Assembly: GCF_947488185.1 (NCBI RefSeq)
Contig: NZ_CANKYM010000005.1
Span: 248,001-312,000, forward strand
DNA: 64,000 bases
Source of the DNA: an uncultured Roseobacter sp.
GTDB lineage: Bacteria; Pseudomonadota; Alphaproteobacteria; Rhodobacterales; Rhodobacteraceae
Reading direction: 5' to 3'
A program made the translations under genes and the position numbers. Of this stretch, positions 17,477 to 24,800 are shown piece after piece; position 1 is the stretch's first letter; each line of letters opens with the position of its first letter. The notes under the pieces are model-generated. The model made no database searches. It was given only the letters and a program-made list of their open reading frames with translations, and had not been told where the DNA came from.

Positions 17477-18107
17477 TCCTTGCGTATTCATTGTCGATGA
17501 CGACGAGGATATCCGCACGTCCTTGTCCCGAGCACTGCGCACACGGGGATACAACACCTGCGTTTTTGACTCTGCCCAGGCGTTTTTGGACGGGTATGAG
17601 GCGGATCAGTCGGGCTGTCTTATTCTGGACTATGGTATGCCGGAGATGTCCGGTTTGGAGTTGCAAAAGCTGCTGGTTGTACGTGGTTACTCGCTGCCGG
17701 TGATTTTCATCACGGGGCACGGCGGGGTGCCCGAGACAGTACAGGCGATGAAACTTGGCGCCATCGACTTCCTGGAGAAACCCTTCCGGCAGGAAGCACT
17801 CATCAAACAGATCGACACGGCTCTTGAACTCGACGCACAACGACGGCAGGGGCAAGACAAGGCGCGCAACGCCCGCGCTCGGTTCGAAAAACTGACCGAC
17901 CGTGAACGAGAGATTGCAGGCCTGTTCGTTTCCAACCCGTCGAGCGCGTCTAGCAAGGACGTTGCGCGGCAATTGGACATCAGCCCGCGCACTGTGGATC
18001 ATCACCGCGCCCGTATTCTGGAAAAGATGCGGGTCAACTCGGTTGCAGAACTGATTGATCTCTCGAACACCACAAAGCTCTTCGAAAACCTGGGAAAACC
18101 GGCATAG
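17448..18107 (+). CDS. FixJ-type response regulator
   Basis: A 219-residue regulator with an N-terminal receiver (VFIVDDDEDIRTSLS; phospho-acceptor Asp61 in LILDYGMPEMSG; Lys in FLEKPFRQE) and a C-terminal LuxR-type helix-turn-helix (LTDREREIAGLF, DVARQLDISPRTVDHHRARI). It is the partner of the kinase whose 3' end it overlaps by 29 bp; ATG 17460 is a second possible start. The gene ends inside copy 2 of the operator-like motif, which makes autoregulation or control of nearby genes plausible. Confidence 0.93.
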   Translation: MRNSMNSAPDPCVFIVDDDEDIRTSLSRALRTRGYNTCVFDSAQAFLDGYEADQSGCLILDYGMPEMSGLELQKLLVVRGYSLPVIFITGHGGVPETVQAMKLGAIDFLEKPFRQEALIKQIDTALELDAQRRQGQDKARNARARFEKLTDREREIAGLFVSNPSSASSKDVARQLDISPRTVDHHRARILEKMRVNSVAELIDLSNTTKLFENLGKPA

Positions 18108-18126
18108 GTAAATCTACCTAGGCAAT
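18105..18126 (+). promoter_or_regulatory. Operator-like motif TAGGTA-N6-CCTAGGCAAT, copy 2
   Basis: The motif begins with the TAG stop codon of the response regulator and matches copy 1 at all 16 fixed positions with the same 6-bp spacer. Here TAGGTA and TACCTA also form an inverted repeat with a 4-bp loop. No plus-strand gene follows for 1.3 kb, so the target of this copy, if any, is unclear. Confidence 0.5.
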
Positions 18127-18511
18127 GACACGAATTTACCCCGGAACGCTTTTGGCGCATCAATGGCAAACAGTGTGGGTGTTGGATATCGTGTGCACAG
18201 TTACGTGTAGCCGAGTAACGAGTACTTAAGTTTGTTTTTAACTAGCTGCTCATTTGAAGTTCCATTTTCGCATCCGGAATCAGGATTCAAGTGTGTAACG
18301 CTTGGGCAAGCCGGAAGAGCGTTGCAATCCACTGCACACTGGCGGGTTGCAACGCACCGGATGCCGCCAAGAAATCGCGTCCCTCAGTCACGACCTGTCT
18401 CTTCCTCCCCCGATGGCCGTGCGTTCGATGGAATCTCCCCGACAGCCAGGAAGAGGGCGCGATGCGCAGACCGCAATCCCAGCATCACGATGGGAAGTAT
18501 TACGGAAAATT
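18127..18511. other. Non-coding stretch after the two-component genes
   Basis: About 385 bp with no supportable gene. The open frames across it are shadows or lack a ribosome site. The first 110 bp are A+T rich and might hold a promoter served by the motif at 18105-18126. The rest shows only short imperfect repeats around TTGCAA near 18322-18355. Confidence 0.4.
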
Positions 18512-18541
18512 GCACAAAAAAAGCGGCCCTGAAGCCGCTTT
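18512..18541 (-). terminator. Rho-independent terminator of the YcbK-like gene
   Basis: On the minus strand an AAAGCGGC/GCCGCTTT stem with a 6-nt loop is followed by a run of T (plus-strand A run at 18514-18522). It lies 32 bp past the stop of the gene at 18574-19143. Confidence 0.85.
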
Positions 18542-18573
18542 CAATATCTCGATTTATACAGGGTGAGCGGTTT

Positions 18574-19143
18574 TCAGCGCCCCCAGGTGCGCACGACTCC
18601 GCAGTCCATATGCACGAAATTGGATCGCGAGTATTTACCAACACCGCCGCCCTTGCAGGCCGCCGCGGCGCGCGCCACCTGACCAACCGATCTGCTCGAC
18701 AAACGCAGGTCAGCCGCCTGGCCTTTCATGTGCAGCGAGTTCTTGGCCACACCCCGGCTGCGCGAGCGCAGCATGGCGTTGGTTTGTGGACTGCGATAGC
18801 CGGACAGAAGCATGTAAGGCTCCGTGGCATCCAGAAGATTGTGCGCGGCCGACATGATGTCGATTGTGCGCAGGTCCATCGACTTGACGCCATCGGTGCG
18901 CCAATCCCGCATGAAGTGGTTGATTTCCTTGACTGCTTCGCGGACGTACTTGCCCTCGATCCAGTAAATCATATCGATGCGTTCGCCGGTCCTGCCGGAA
19001 TACATCTTGATACGTCGGATGTCACCACCGCCGCGCAGGAATCCCGCCGCGTTGGCAAATGTTGGTGCTGCTGTGATCGCTGTCGCCGCGAATGCGCCCA
19101 GAAGCGCACGGCGGGACATGCTCGATGAACCGTCAATCGTCAT
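18574..19143 (-). CDS. YcbK-like DUF882 protein with Tat signal
   Basis: A 189-residue exported protein of the DUF882/YcbK family, related to M15 peptidoglycan peptidases. The Tat motif is SRRALLGAFAATAITAAP near residue 10. The mature part has the family phrases IYWIEGKYVREAVKEIN, LLSGYRSPQTNAML, SLHMKGQAADLR and FVHMDCG; the histidines and aspartates of the last two are the probable zinc site. It is predicted to act on murein in the periplasm. I start at ATG 19143; an open frame extends 18 codons further. It diverges from an L,D-transpeptidase, a related cell-wall function. Confidence 0.88.
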   Translation of the reverse strand: MTIDGSSSMSRRALLGAFAATAITAAPTFANAAGFLRGGGDIRRIKMYSGRTGERIDMIYWIEGKYVREAVKEINHFMRDWRTDGVKSMDLRTIDIMSAAHNLLDATEPYMLLSGYRSPQTNAMLRSRSRGVAKNSLHMKGQAADLRLSSRSVGQVARAAAACKGGGVGKYSRSNFVHMDCGVVRTWGR

Positions 19144-19445
19144 GTGGTCTTCGCCCCGTATTCTGCCTTTACCCGTGATGTTACACGGGGGTGTCATCTC
19201 TTCCCCAGATGCAACATTGGTATGTCATAGCCCTGATTGTTAACCAAGTGCTGAAAGGGGGAGCATCTGTTTTTGCGCAATTTTAGGCAAAATATCGCCA
19301 ATAATGAGAAGGTGGATCAAATTTTGCTGGAGCGATGCGCGCGTGCATCATTTTCACCTTTCCTTGACCGAAAGCCGAAATGTTATTGGACATGACAAGG
19401 GTGCGCGGTCACAACCGGTACGATTATTTTTCGAGTGAGGGTCTT
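19144..19445. promoter_or_regulatory. Divergent promoter region between YcbK-like and L,D-transpeptidase genes
   Basis: These 302 bp carry no gene. They must hold the promoters of both neighbours. TTAACC at 19241-19246 is a CtrA half-site-like sequence, but the second half (CTGA) does not match. TTGACC near 19364 could be a -35 for the plus-strand gene; I could not place a good -10. Confidence 0.45.
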
Positions 19446-21059
19446 ATGCCGTCTTTGGTCTTGCGCAATCGTTCTTTGGTTTTTGCCTTAACAGGCTTGC
19501 TGTTGGCGCTCTTTAGTTACGTGGCGCCAACACCTGTTGCGGCCCAGGTCACCGCGTTCAAACAGGCTGTGGCGGAAGCTGCCGCGCGCGACAAGGACAT
19601 TTCCGCTTTCTATCAGGCCAATGCCTATGAAGGTATCTGGACCGGCAAGGGGCGTGATCGCAATCGGCGCGCTGCCCTCATCCAAGCCCTGACCGCGGCT
19701 GGGGATCACGGCCTGCCTGCTGCCCGCTATGACGTCGAGGGGCTCCAAGCCAAGATGAAAGCCGCGCGTACACCGCGTGATCTCGGCCTTCTCGAAGTCG
19801 AGATCAGCCGCGTCTTTCTGCAGTTCGCGCGTGATCTGCAGACCGGCGTTCTGATCCCCAGCCGCGTTGACAAAGCCATCGTGCGCAAGGTCCCGTACCG
19901 GGATCGCACGTCGTATCTTGTGAACTTTGCCAAATCCTCACCCAAGGGGTTCTTTCGCGCACTGGCTCCCAAGACCCACGAGTATACAGGGTTGATGAAA
20001 GAGAAACTGCGCCTTGAACGCCTGCTGGCCAAGGGCGGGTGGGGTCCCACCGTTCCTGCAAAAACCCTGAAACCCGGTGCGTCGGGCACAGCGGTTGTGG
20101 CCCTGCGGGACCGCCTGGTACGCATGGGTTTCATGAAACGGAACGCCGGTCAGAGCTATGACGCAAGGATGACCGCCGCCGTGCAGCAGTTCCAGCGCGC
20201 CCATGGTCTGGCCCAGGACGGCGTGGCCGGTCCAGGCACGATGAAAGAGGTCAACGTCTCCGTGCAGGAACGCCTGCAATCCGTCATCGTCGCGATGGAA
20301 CGCGAACGCTGGCTGAACCAGGAACGCGGCAAGCGCCATATCGAGGTCAACCTGACCGACTTTACGGCCAAGATCATCGACAACGGCAAGGTCACCTTTG
20401 AGACCCGGTCCGTCATCGGCCACCGTGAGCGCGACCGTCAGTCCCCGGAATTCTCCGACGTGATGGAATTCATGGTGATCAATCCCAGCTGGTACGTGCC
20501 ACGCTCCATCGTGACCAAGGAATACCTGCCGGAACTGCAGGCCAACCCGAACGCTGTAAACCATATCGAGATCACGGATCGTAACGGGCGTCGGATCGAC
20601 CGGTCGGCGGTGGATTTCACCCAGTTCACGGCGCGCACCTTCCCCTTTGCCATGCGCCAGCCCCCCAGCCGCGGCAATGCGCTGGGTCTGGTAAAGTTCA
20701 TGTTCCCCAACAAATACAACATCTACCTGCATGACACGCCCGCCAAGAACCTCTTTGGCCGCGAAGTGCGTGCCTACAGCCACGGGTGCATCCGTCTCGC
20801 CGATCCGTTTGATTTTGCCTATGCGCTGCTGGCCAAGCAGACCAGCGATCCCAAGGGCTTCTTTCAGGCGCGTCTGGCCACCGGCAAAGAGCAGCAGGTC
20901 GATCTGAAGCAGCCCGTGCCGGTGCATATCATCTACCGCACCGCATTCGTGGATGGGAAAGGCCAAACCCAGTTCCGCCGTGACATCTACGGACGGGACG
21001 GACGTATCTGGGATGCTCTGTCCAAAGCAGGGGTGGCGCTGCGCGCCGTTCAGGGGTAA
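19446..21059 (+). CDS. L,D-transpeptidase, YcbB (LdtD) type
   Basis: A 537-residue secreted enzyme that would form 3-3 cross-links in peptidoglycan. After a signal peptide (SLVFALTGLLLALFSYVAPT, cleaved after VAAQ) comes a helical domain, a peptidoglycan-binding domain at about residues 208-268 (SGTAVVALRDRLVRMGF, VQQFQRAHGLAQDGVAGPGT) and the YkuD catalytic domain from about 297 to 470. The catalytic SHGCIRLADP is near residue 445. I start at ATG 19446, with GAGGG 6 bp upstream, rather than at 19380, because the signal peptide then begins at the usual place. Confidence 0.93.
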   Translation: MPSLVLRNRSLVFALTGLLLALFSYVAPTPVAAQVTAFKQAVAEAAARDKDISAFYQANAYEGIWTGKGRDRNRRAALIQALTAAGDHGLPAARYDVEGLQAKMKAARTPRDLGLLEVEISRVFLQFARDLQTGVLIPSRVDKAIVRKVPYRDRTSYLVNFAKSSPKGFFRALAPKTHEYTGLMKEKLRLERLLAKGGWGPTVPAKTLKPGASGTAVVALRDRLVRMGFMKRNAGQSYDARMTAAVQQFQRAHGLAQDGVAGPGTMKEVNVSVQERLQSVIVAMERERWLNQERGKRHIEVNLTDFTAKIIDNGKVTFETRSVIGHRERDRQSPEFSDVMEFMVINPSWYVPRSIVTKEYLPELQANPNAVNHIEITDRNGRRIDRSAVDFTQFTARTFPFAMRQPPSRGNALGLVKFMFPNKYNIYLHDTPAKNLFGREVRAYSHGCIRLADPFDFAYALLAKQTSDPKGFFQARLATGKEQQVDLKQPVPVHIIYRTAFVDGKGQTQFRRDIYGRDGRIWDALSKAGVALRAVQG

Positions 21060-21091
21060 ATCTGCGCCCGGATCAGACCGGGGGCAGCACC

Positions 21092-22192
21092 ATGACAGAG
21101 ACAAGCCACAGCGTTCAGGAGATTGCCGCCGCTCTGGGAGCAGAGGCGCATGGCGATACGAGTTTGCGCGTATCCCGCGCGTCGGAGCCGCAAACAGCGG
21201 GGCGTGATGATATCGCCATTGCGACCAGCCAGACCTATGCGGATGCGCTTAGTTCCGGCCAGGCCCGCGTTGGCCTGTTGTGGCAGGGGGCGGACTGGGA
21301 AGCGCTTGGGCTGAAGGCGGCGATCATTCCCAACCGCCCGCGCTATGCGATGTCCGGCATTACCAAGCTGATGGACCCCGGTCAGGGGTTCGGCGTGGGC
21401 ATTCATCCCTCTGCGGTGATCGACCCGACGGCGGATCTAGGCGCGGGCGTCAGCGTCGGGCCTTTCACGGTGATTGGTGCGGGTGCAAAGATCGGCGCAG
21501 GATCTGTTATCGGCCCGCAGTGTTTCATCGGCTGGAACGCCGAAATCGGCGAAGACGCCTTTCTACGCGAGGGTGTGGGTATCGGCGCCCGTGTCCGGAT
21601 CGGTGCACGGTTCATCGCGCAGCCCGGTGCGCGGGTTGGCGGTGATGGGTTTTCCTTTGTTACCCCGGACCGCTCAGCCGTCGAAGCGACGCGCAGCACT
21701 TTGGGCGATCAGCAGGAAACGGAAGCGCAGTCCTGGACCCGCATCCACTCGCTCGGCGCGGTGACCCTGGGCGATGACATCGAGATCGGCATGAATTCGG
21801 TGATCGACTGCGGCACCATCCGCGACACCGTAGTCGGGGACCGGACGAAGATCGATAACCTCGTACACATCGGCCACAATTGCGTCATCGGCACAGACTG
21901 CCTGCTTTGTGGCTGCGTCGGCATCGCTGGTTCGGTCGATGTTGGCAACTATGTCATCCTCGGTGGACAGGTCGGCGTCAGCGACAATATCTTCATCGGG
22001 GACGGCGTGATCGCGGGGGGGGGCAGCAAGATTCTCTCCAATGTGCCTGCAGGGCGCTCCATCCTTGGCTATCCGGCGGTGAAAATGGAAACCCACGTCG
22101 AAAGCTACAAGGCCACACGCCGTCTGCCGCGCATCCTGCGTGACGTTGCGGCCTTGCAGAAAGCGGTTTTCAAATCGGGCCAGAGTGACTAA
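21092..22192 (+). CDS. lpxD: UDP-3-O-acylglucosamine N-acyltransferase LpxD
   Basis: LpxD transfers a 3-hydroxyacyl chain from ACP to the 2-amino group of UDP-3-O-acyl-GlcN in lipid A synthesis. The 366 residues show the N-terminal uridine-binding domain and a long left-handed beta-helix of hexapeptides (IHPSAVIDPTADLGAGVSVG onward). The catalytic histidine is in HIGHNCVIGTDCLL. It starts 32 bp after the L,D-transpeptidase and leads an ACP and a ketosynthase, not lpxA/lpxB, which is unlike E. coli. Confidence 0.95.
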   Translation: MTETSHSVQEIAAALGAEAHGDTSLRVSRASEPQTAGRDDIAIATSQTYADALSSGQARVGLLWQGADWEALGLKAAIIPNRPRYAMSGITKLMDPGQGFGVGIHPSAVIDPTADLGAGVSVGPFTVIGAGAKIGAGSVIGPQCFIGWNAEIGEDAFLREGVGIGARVRIGARFIAQPGARVGGDGFSFVTPDRSAVEATRSTLGDQQETEAQSWTRIHSLGAVTLGDDIEIGMNSVIDCGTIRDTVVGDRTKIDNLVHIGHNCVIGTDCLLCGCVGIAGSVDVGNYVILGGQVGVSDNIFIGDGVIAGGGSKILSNVPAGRSILGYPAVKMETHVESYKATRRLPRILRDVAALQKAVFKSGQSD

Positions 22193-22226
22193 ATCCAAGG
22201 GCGGGTAAAGCCGGAGGATTGAGCGC

Positions 22227-22484
22227 GTGAGCACGAAAGACAAAGTCATCGCCATCATCGCGGAACAGGCTGTTCTGGATCCATCCAACGTCACCATGGA
22301 CAGCACACTTGAAGACCTCGGGATCGACAGTCTCGGGCTGGTGGAGAGCATCTTCTCCATCGAAGAGGCCTTTGACATCTCCGTGCCCTTCAACGCCAAC
22401 GATCCGCAGGCTTCGGACTTCGATATCTCCACTGTGGCCTCCATCGTTGCAGGTATCGAACGCCTGCAAGCGGAGCAGAGTTGA
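22227..22484 (+). CDS. Acyl carrier protein (dedicated, lipid A-linked?)
   Basis: An 85-residue ACP with GTG start. The phosphopantetheine serine is in LGIDSLGLVESIF at about residue 37. It differs from the housekeeping ACP (no DSLDTVE) and looks like the special ACPs of alphaproteobacteria such as AcpXL that carry very long acyl chains to lipid A. Its place between lpxD and a ketosynthase supports that reading, which stays an inference. Confidence 0.88.
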   Translation: MSTKDKVIAIIAEQAVLDPSNVTMDSTLEDLGIDSLGLVESIFSIEEAFDISVPFNANDPQASDFDISTVASIVAGIERLQAEQS

Positions 22485-22491
22485 CGCAAAA

Positions 22492-23700
22492 ATGAAACGC
22501 GTCGTCATCACCGGGGCAGGGACCATCAACGCGCTGGGGCATGATGTGCCCTCGACCCTGGCAGCGATGCGCGCCGGTGTGTGCGGCATCGGGGCACTCG
22601 AATTGCGGGATGTGGAACGCCTGTCGATCCAGATCGGCGGACAGGTGCGGGGGTTCGAGGCCGAGGGCCGCTACAACCGCCAGCAAATGTCACTCTACGA
22701 CCGCTTCACGCAATTCACACTGGCCGCGGCCAAAGAGGCCATCGACCAGTCGGGCCTGACCTTCAGCGGTGAACTGGCGGCAAAATCGGGCGTTGTTCTG
22801 GGCACGGCGGGCGGTGGCGTCAGCACCTGGGACGACAATTACCGCTCCGTCTATGAGGACGGCAAGAACCGCGTGCATCCCTTCGTAGTCCCCAAGCTGA
22901 TGAACAATGCAGCCGCCTCGCACGTCAGTATGGAACATAACCTCAAGGGGCCCTCCTTTACGGTTTCGACCGCCTGTGCCTCGTCGAACCACGCCATGGC
23001 CCAGGCGTTTTCCATGGTCCGTTCCGGCATGGCACCGGCCATGGTGACGGGGGGATCGGAAAGCATGCTCTGCTTTGGCGGCGTGAAGGCCTGGGAAGGG
23101 CTGCGCGTCATGAGCCGCGATGCCTGCCGCCCCTTTTCCGCCAACCGCAACGGAATGGTCCAGGGGGAGGGCGCGGGGGTGTTCGTCTTCGAGGAATTCG
23201 AGCATGCGCGGGCGCGTGGCGCGGATATTCTGTGCGAGATTGCCGGATTTGCCATGTCCTCGGATGCCAGTGATATCGTGATGCCATCCAAGAACGGCGC
23301 ATCACGGGCCATGTCTGGTGCGTTGGCCGACGCCGGGATCAATCGCGACGAAGTGGGGTATATCAACGCCCATGGCACCGGCACCGCAGCCAACGACAAG
23401 ACCGAATGCGCGGCGGTGGCAGACGTCTTTGGACCGCATGCGGACAAGCTGATGATCTCTTCGACCAAATCGATGCACGGACATCTGATCGGCGGCACCG
23501 GCGCGGTGGAACTGTTGGCCTGCATCATGGCCCTGCGCGATGGGGTTATTGCCCCCACCATTGGCTACGAAGAACCCGATCCGGAGTGCGCGCTGGACGT
23601 TGTCCCGAACGAGGCCCGTGAGGCCAGGATCAAGGTTGCCATTTCCAATGCCTTTGCCTTTGGCGGCATGAACGCCGTGTTGGCTTTGCGCGCGACGTAA
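22492..23700 (+). CDS. Beta-ketoacyl-ACP synthase (KAS II type)
   Basis: A 402-residue condensing enzyme. The catalytic cysteine is in TVSTACASSNHAM, and the histidines are in NAHGTGTAANDKTE and STKSMHGHLIGGTGA, the complete C-H-H triad of FabF/FabB-type enzymes. I start at ATG 22492 (MKRVVITGAGTINALG), 7 bp after the ACP stop. With the ACP and lpxD it probably makes an acyl chain for lipid A. The usual name would be fabF, but a dedicated paralogue such as fabF2 is as likely, so I give no symbol. Confidence 0.92.
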   Translation: MKRVVITGAGTINALGHDVPSTLAAMRAGVCGIGALELRDVERLSIQIGGQVRGFEAEGRYNRQQMSLYDRFTQFTLAAAKEAIDQSGLTFSGELAAKSGVVLGTAGGGVSTWDDNYRSVYEDGKNRVHPFVVPKLMNNAAASHVSMEHNLKGPSFTVSTACASSNHAMAQAFSMVRSGMAPAMVTGGSESMLCFGGVKAWEGLRVMSRDACRPFSANRNGMVQGEGAGVFVFEEFEHARARGADILCEIAGFAMSSDASDIVMPSKNGASRAMSGALADAGINRDEVGYINAHGTGTAANDKTECAAVADVFGPHADKLMISSTKSMHGHLIGGTGAVELLACIMALRDGVIAPTIGYEEPDPECALDVVPNEAREARIKVAISNAFAFGGMNAVLALRAT

Positions 23701-23726
23701 AAAAAGCCGCCCCCGATACGGGGGCG
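23699..23726 (-). terminator. Terminator of ialB-like gene
   Basis: CGCCCCCG-ATA-CGGGGGCG at 23708-23726 gives an 8-bp GC stem. Read on the minus strand it is followed by GGCTTTTTTT, a good intrinsic terminator 26 bp past the ialB-like stop. It lies directly after the ketosynthase stop and may also slow plus-strand transcription. Confidence 0.9.
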
Positions 23727-23751
23727 ACCGCGTTGCAGATCTGACGTAAGC

Positions 23752-24381
23752 TTACTGCTCGATCACCGACACGACATCATAGGCGGCGGTAAAGCCGGTC
23801 AAGGACAGTGAAATGTCGACTTTCTGATCAGGCGCCAGAACCGGTACGATGGTCAGTGTCGCCTGATTACCCTTCTTGAAGCCGTCGATATCCTCCTGGG
23901 TCAGTCCAATCCGCGCGTAACAGCCAATGCTGTTGCAAAATGCGAAAGGATAGCGCTTGGCGGCATTGCTATCGATCTTGACCGTCAGTTGCGCGGCCAG
24001 TGATGTCTCCAGCGGCACAATCACCGTTGCACCGGCGCGGGCCTGTCCACCATCCGGCAGGCGGAACAGGGTGAATTCGGAGATGGGCGTCCCCTCGCCA
24101 TCGGCCAGAAGCTGATACATTTGACAGGGGTCGTCGCCTTCCTCCGTCTTGATGCACCGCATGCTCCAGTCGCCGTGTTCTTCCTTGACATAGGTCTCGC
24201 CAACTTTCGGACCTTCGGACGCCTCTTCGCCGAGGCTCAGACCATCCGCAGGAACGGGTGTTTCCTGTACGGGTTCATCAGCGGTCTCTTCCGTTGTCGT
24301 GGATTGGGCCATCGCAAATGATGCGGCAAGGATCAGCGGCAACGCTGTTGCAATGGAATAAAATGACGTCAGCTTGGGCAT
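23752..24381 (-). CDS. Invasion-associated locus B (IalB) family protein
   Basis: A 209-residue exported protein with signal peptide (ALPLILAASFAMAQ, cleaved about residue 25) and an acidic, Thr/Glu-rich linker before the IalB domain. Family marks are HGDWSMRC, DPCQMYQLL, EFTLFRLPDG, VPLETSL and YPFAFCNSIGCYARIGLT; the four cysteines probably form two disulfides. IalB proteins are periplasmic or outer-membrane linked; the name comes from Bartonella, and in free-living Rhodobacterales their role is not known. It is a single-gene unit with its own terminator. Confidence 0.92.
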   Translation of the reverse strand: MPKLTSFYSIATALPLILAASFAMAQSTTTEETADEPVQETPVPADGLSLGEEASEGPKVGETYVKEEHGDWSMRCIKTEEGDDPCQMYQLLADGEGTPISEFTLFRLPDGGQARAGATVIVPLETSLAAQLTVKIDSNAAKRYPFAFCNSIGCYARIGLTQEDIDGFKKGNQATLTIVPVLAPDQKVDISLSLTGFTAAYDVVSVIEQ

Positions 24382-24496
24382 GATTGCTCCGTGTTCATTG
24401 GTTTTCTGCGGTGTATCATGCGGTCAGCCAAGTGTCAGTCCCATGCGCATGAAATCGCTGTGTAACCCGCCAGTTTTTTATTGCTATGGCCACTCA

Positions 24497-24565
24497 ATAA
24501 GAAAAGGGATGCGCAACGCATCCCTTCCCAAATTTTCTTCTCCCCGTCGGACTGGCCGACTTATT
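24497..24565 (-). ncRNA. Candidate small RNA of about 70 nt
   Basis: Read on the minus strand, TTGACG (24600-24595), a 17-bp spacer and TAGCCT (24577-24572) make a promoter with a start near 24565. The transcript would hold a 5' hairpin (GTCGG-CCAGT-CCGAC, 24560-24546), a purine-rich single strand (GGGGAGAAGAAAATTTGGG) and a 10-bp terminator stem AAGGGATGCG/CGCATCCCTT (24526-24504) with TTCTTATT after it. No protein frame fits. The layout is that of a trans-acting sRNA; two-hairpin RNAs of the suhB/MmgR type are similar in size, but membership is not shown. Confidence 0.55.
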
Positions 24566-24645
24566 GCGGAGAGGCTACGCAACCGGTTTCGTGCCGTCAA
24601 CCGGAAAGTCGTAGAAATTGAGACTGATAAGATAAAATCATCGTG

Positions 24646-24752
24646 TAAAAAGGGCCGTACCGAAAATCGGCACGGCCAGTCTGACAGGGAGGATGCCCAG
24701 GCCGGGAAGGACATAACCACCAGCCGGGCAAATTGACTATGGCCCTCAAAGG
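24646..24752 (-). ncRNA. Second candidate small RNA, about 105 nt
   Basis: A strong minus-strand terminator, GGCCGTGCCG-ATTTT-CGGTACGGCC with one mismatch (24677-24653) followed by CTTTTTAC, has no gene in front of it. TTGAAA (24787-24782) and TACGTT 18 bp later could be its promoter, with a start near 24752. The intervening 75 nt include a TGCCCGGC/GCCTGGGCA stem and an exposed CATCCTCCCTG that is complementary to purine-rich ribosome sites. It is less certain than the neighbour at 24497-24565. Confidence 0.38.
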
Positions 24753-24800
24753 TTAAAAACGTATGGTCAGAGGACGTGTTTTTTCAAGGGGGCCTTTGGC

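Noticed and set aside
18232..19128. Plus-strand open frame of 298 codons
   Set aside because: It lies opposite the YcbK-like gene, whose signal peptide and zinc motifs are clear; the plus frame has no family features or ribosome site.
19241..19255. CtrA site before the L,D-transpeptidase
   Set aside because: TTAACCAAGTGCTGA matches only the first half of TTAA-N7-TTAA.
24381..24800. CcsR-type (CUYCCUCCC) small RNAs
   Set aside because: Only one partial CCTCCC occurs and it is not in a hairpin loop as in CcsR RNAs.
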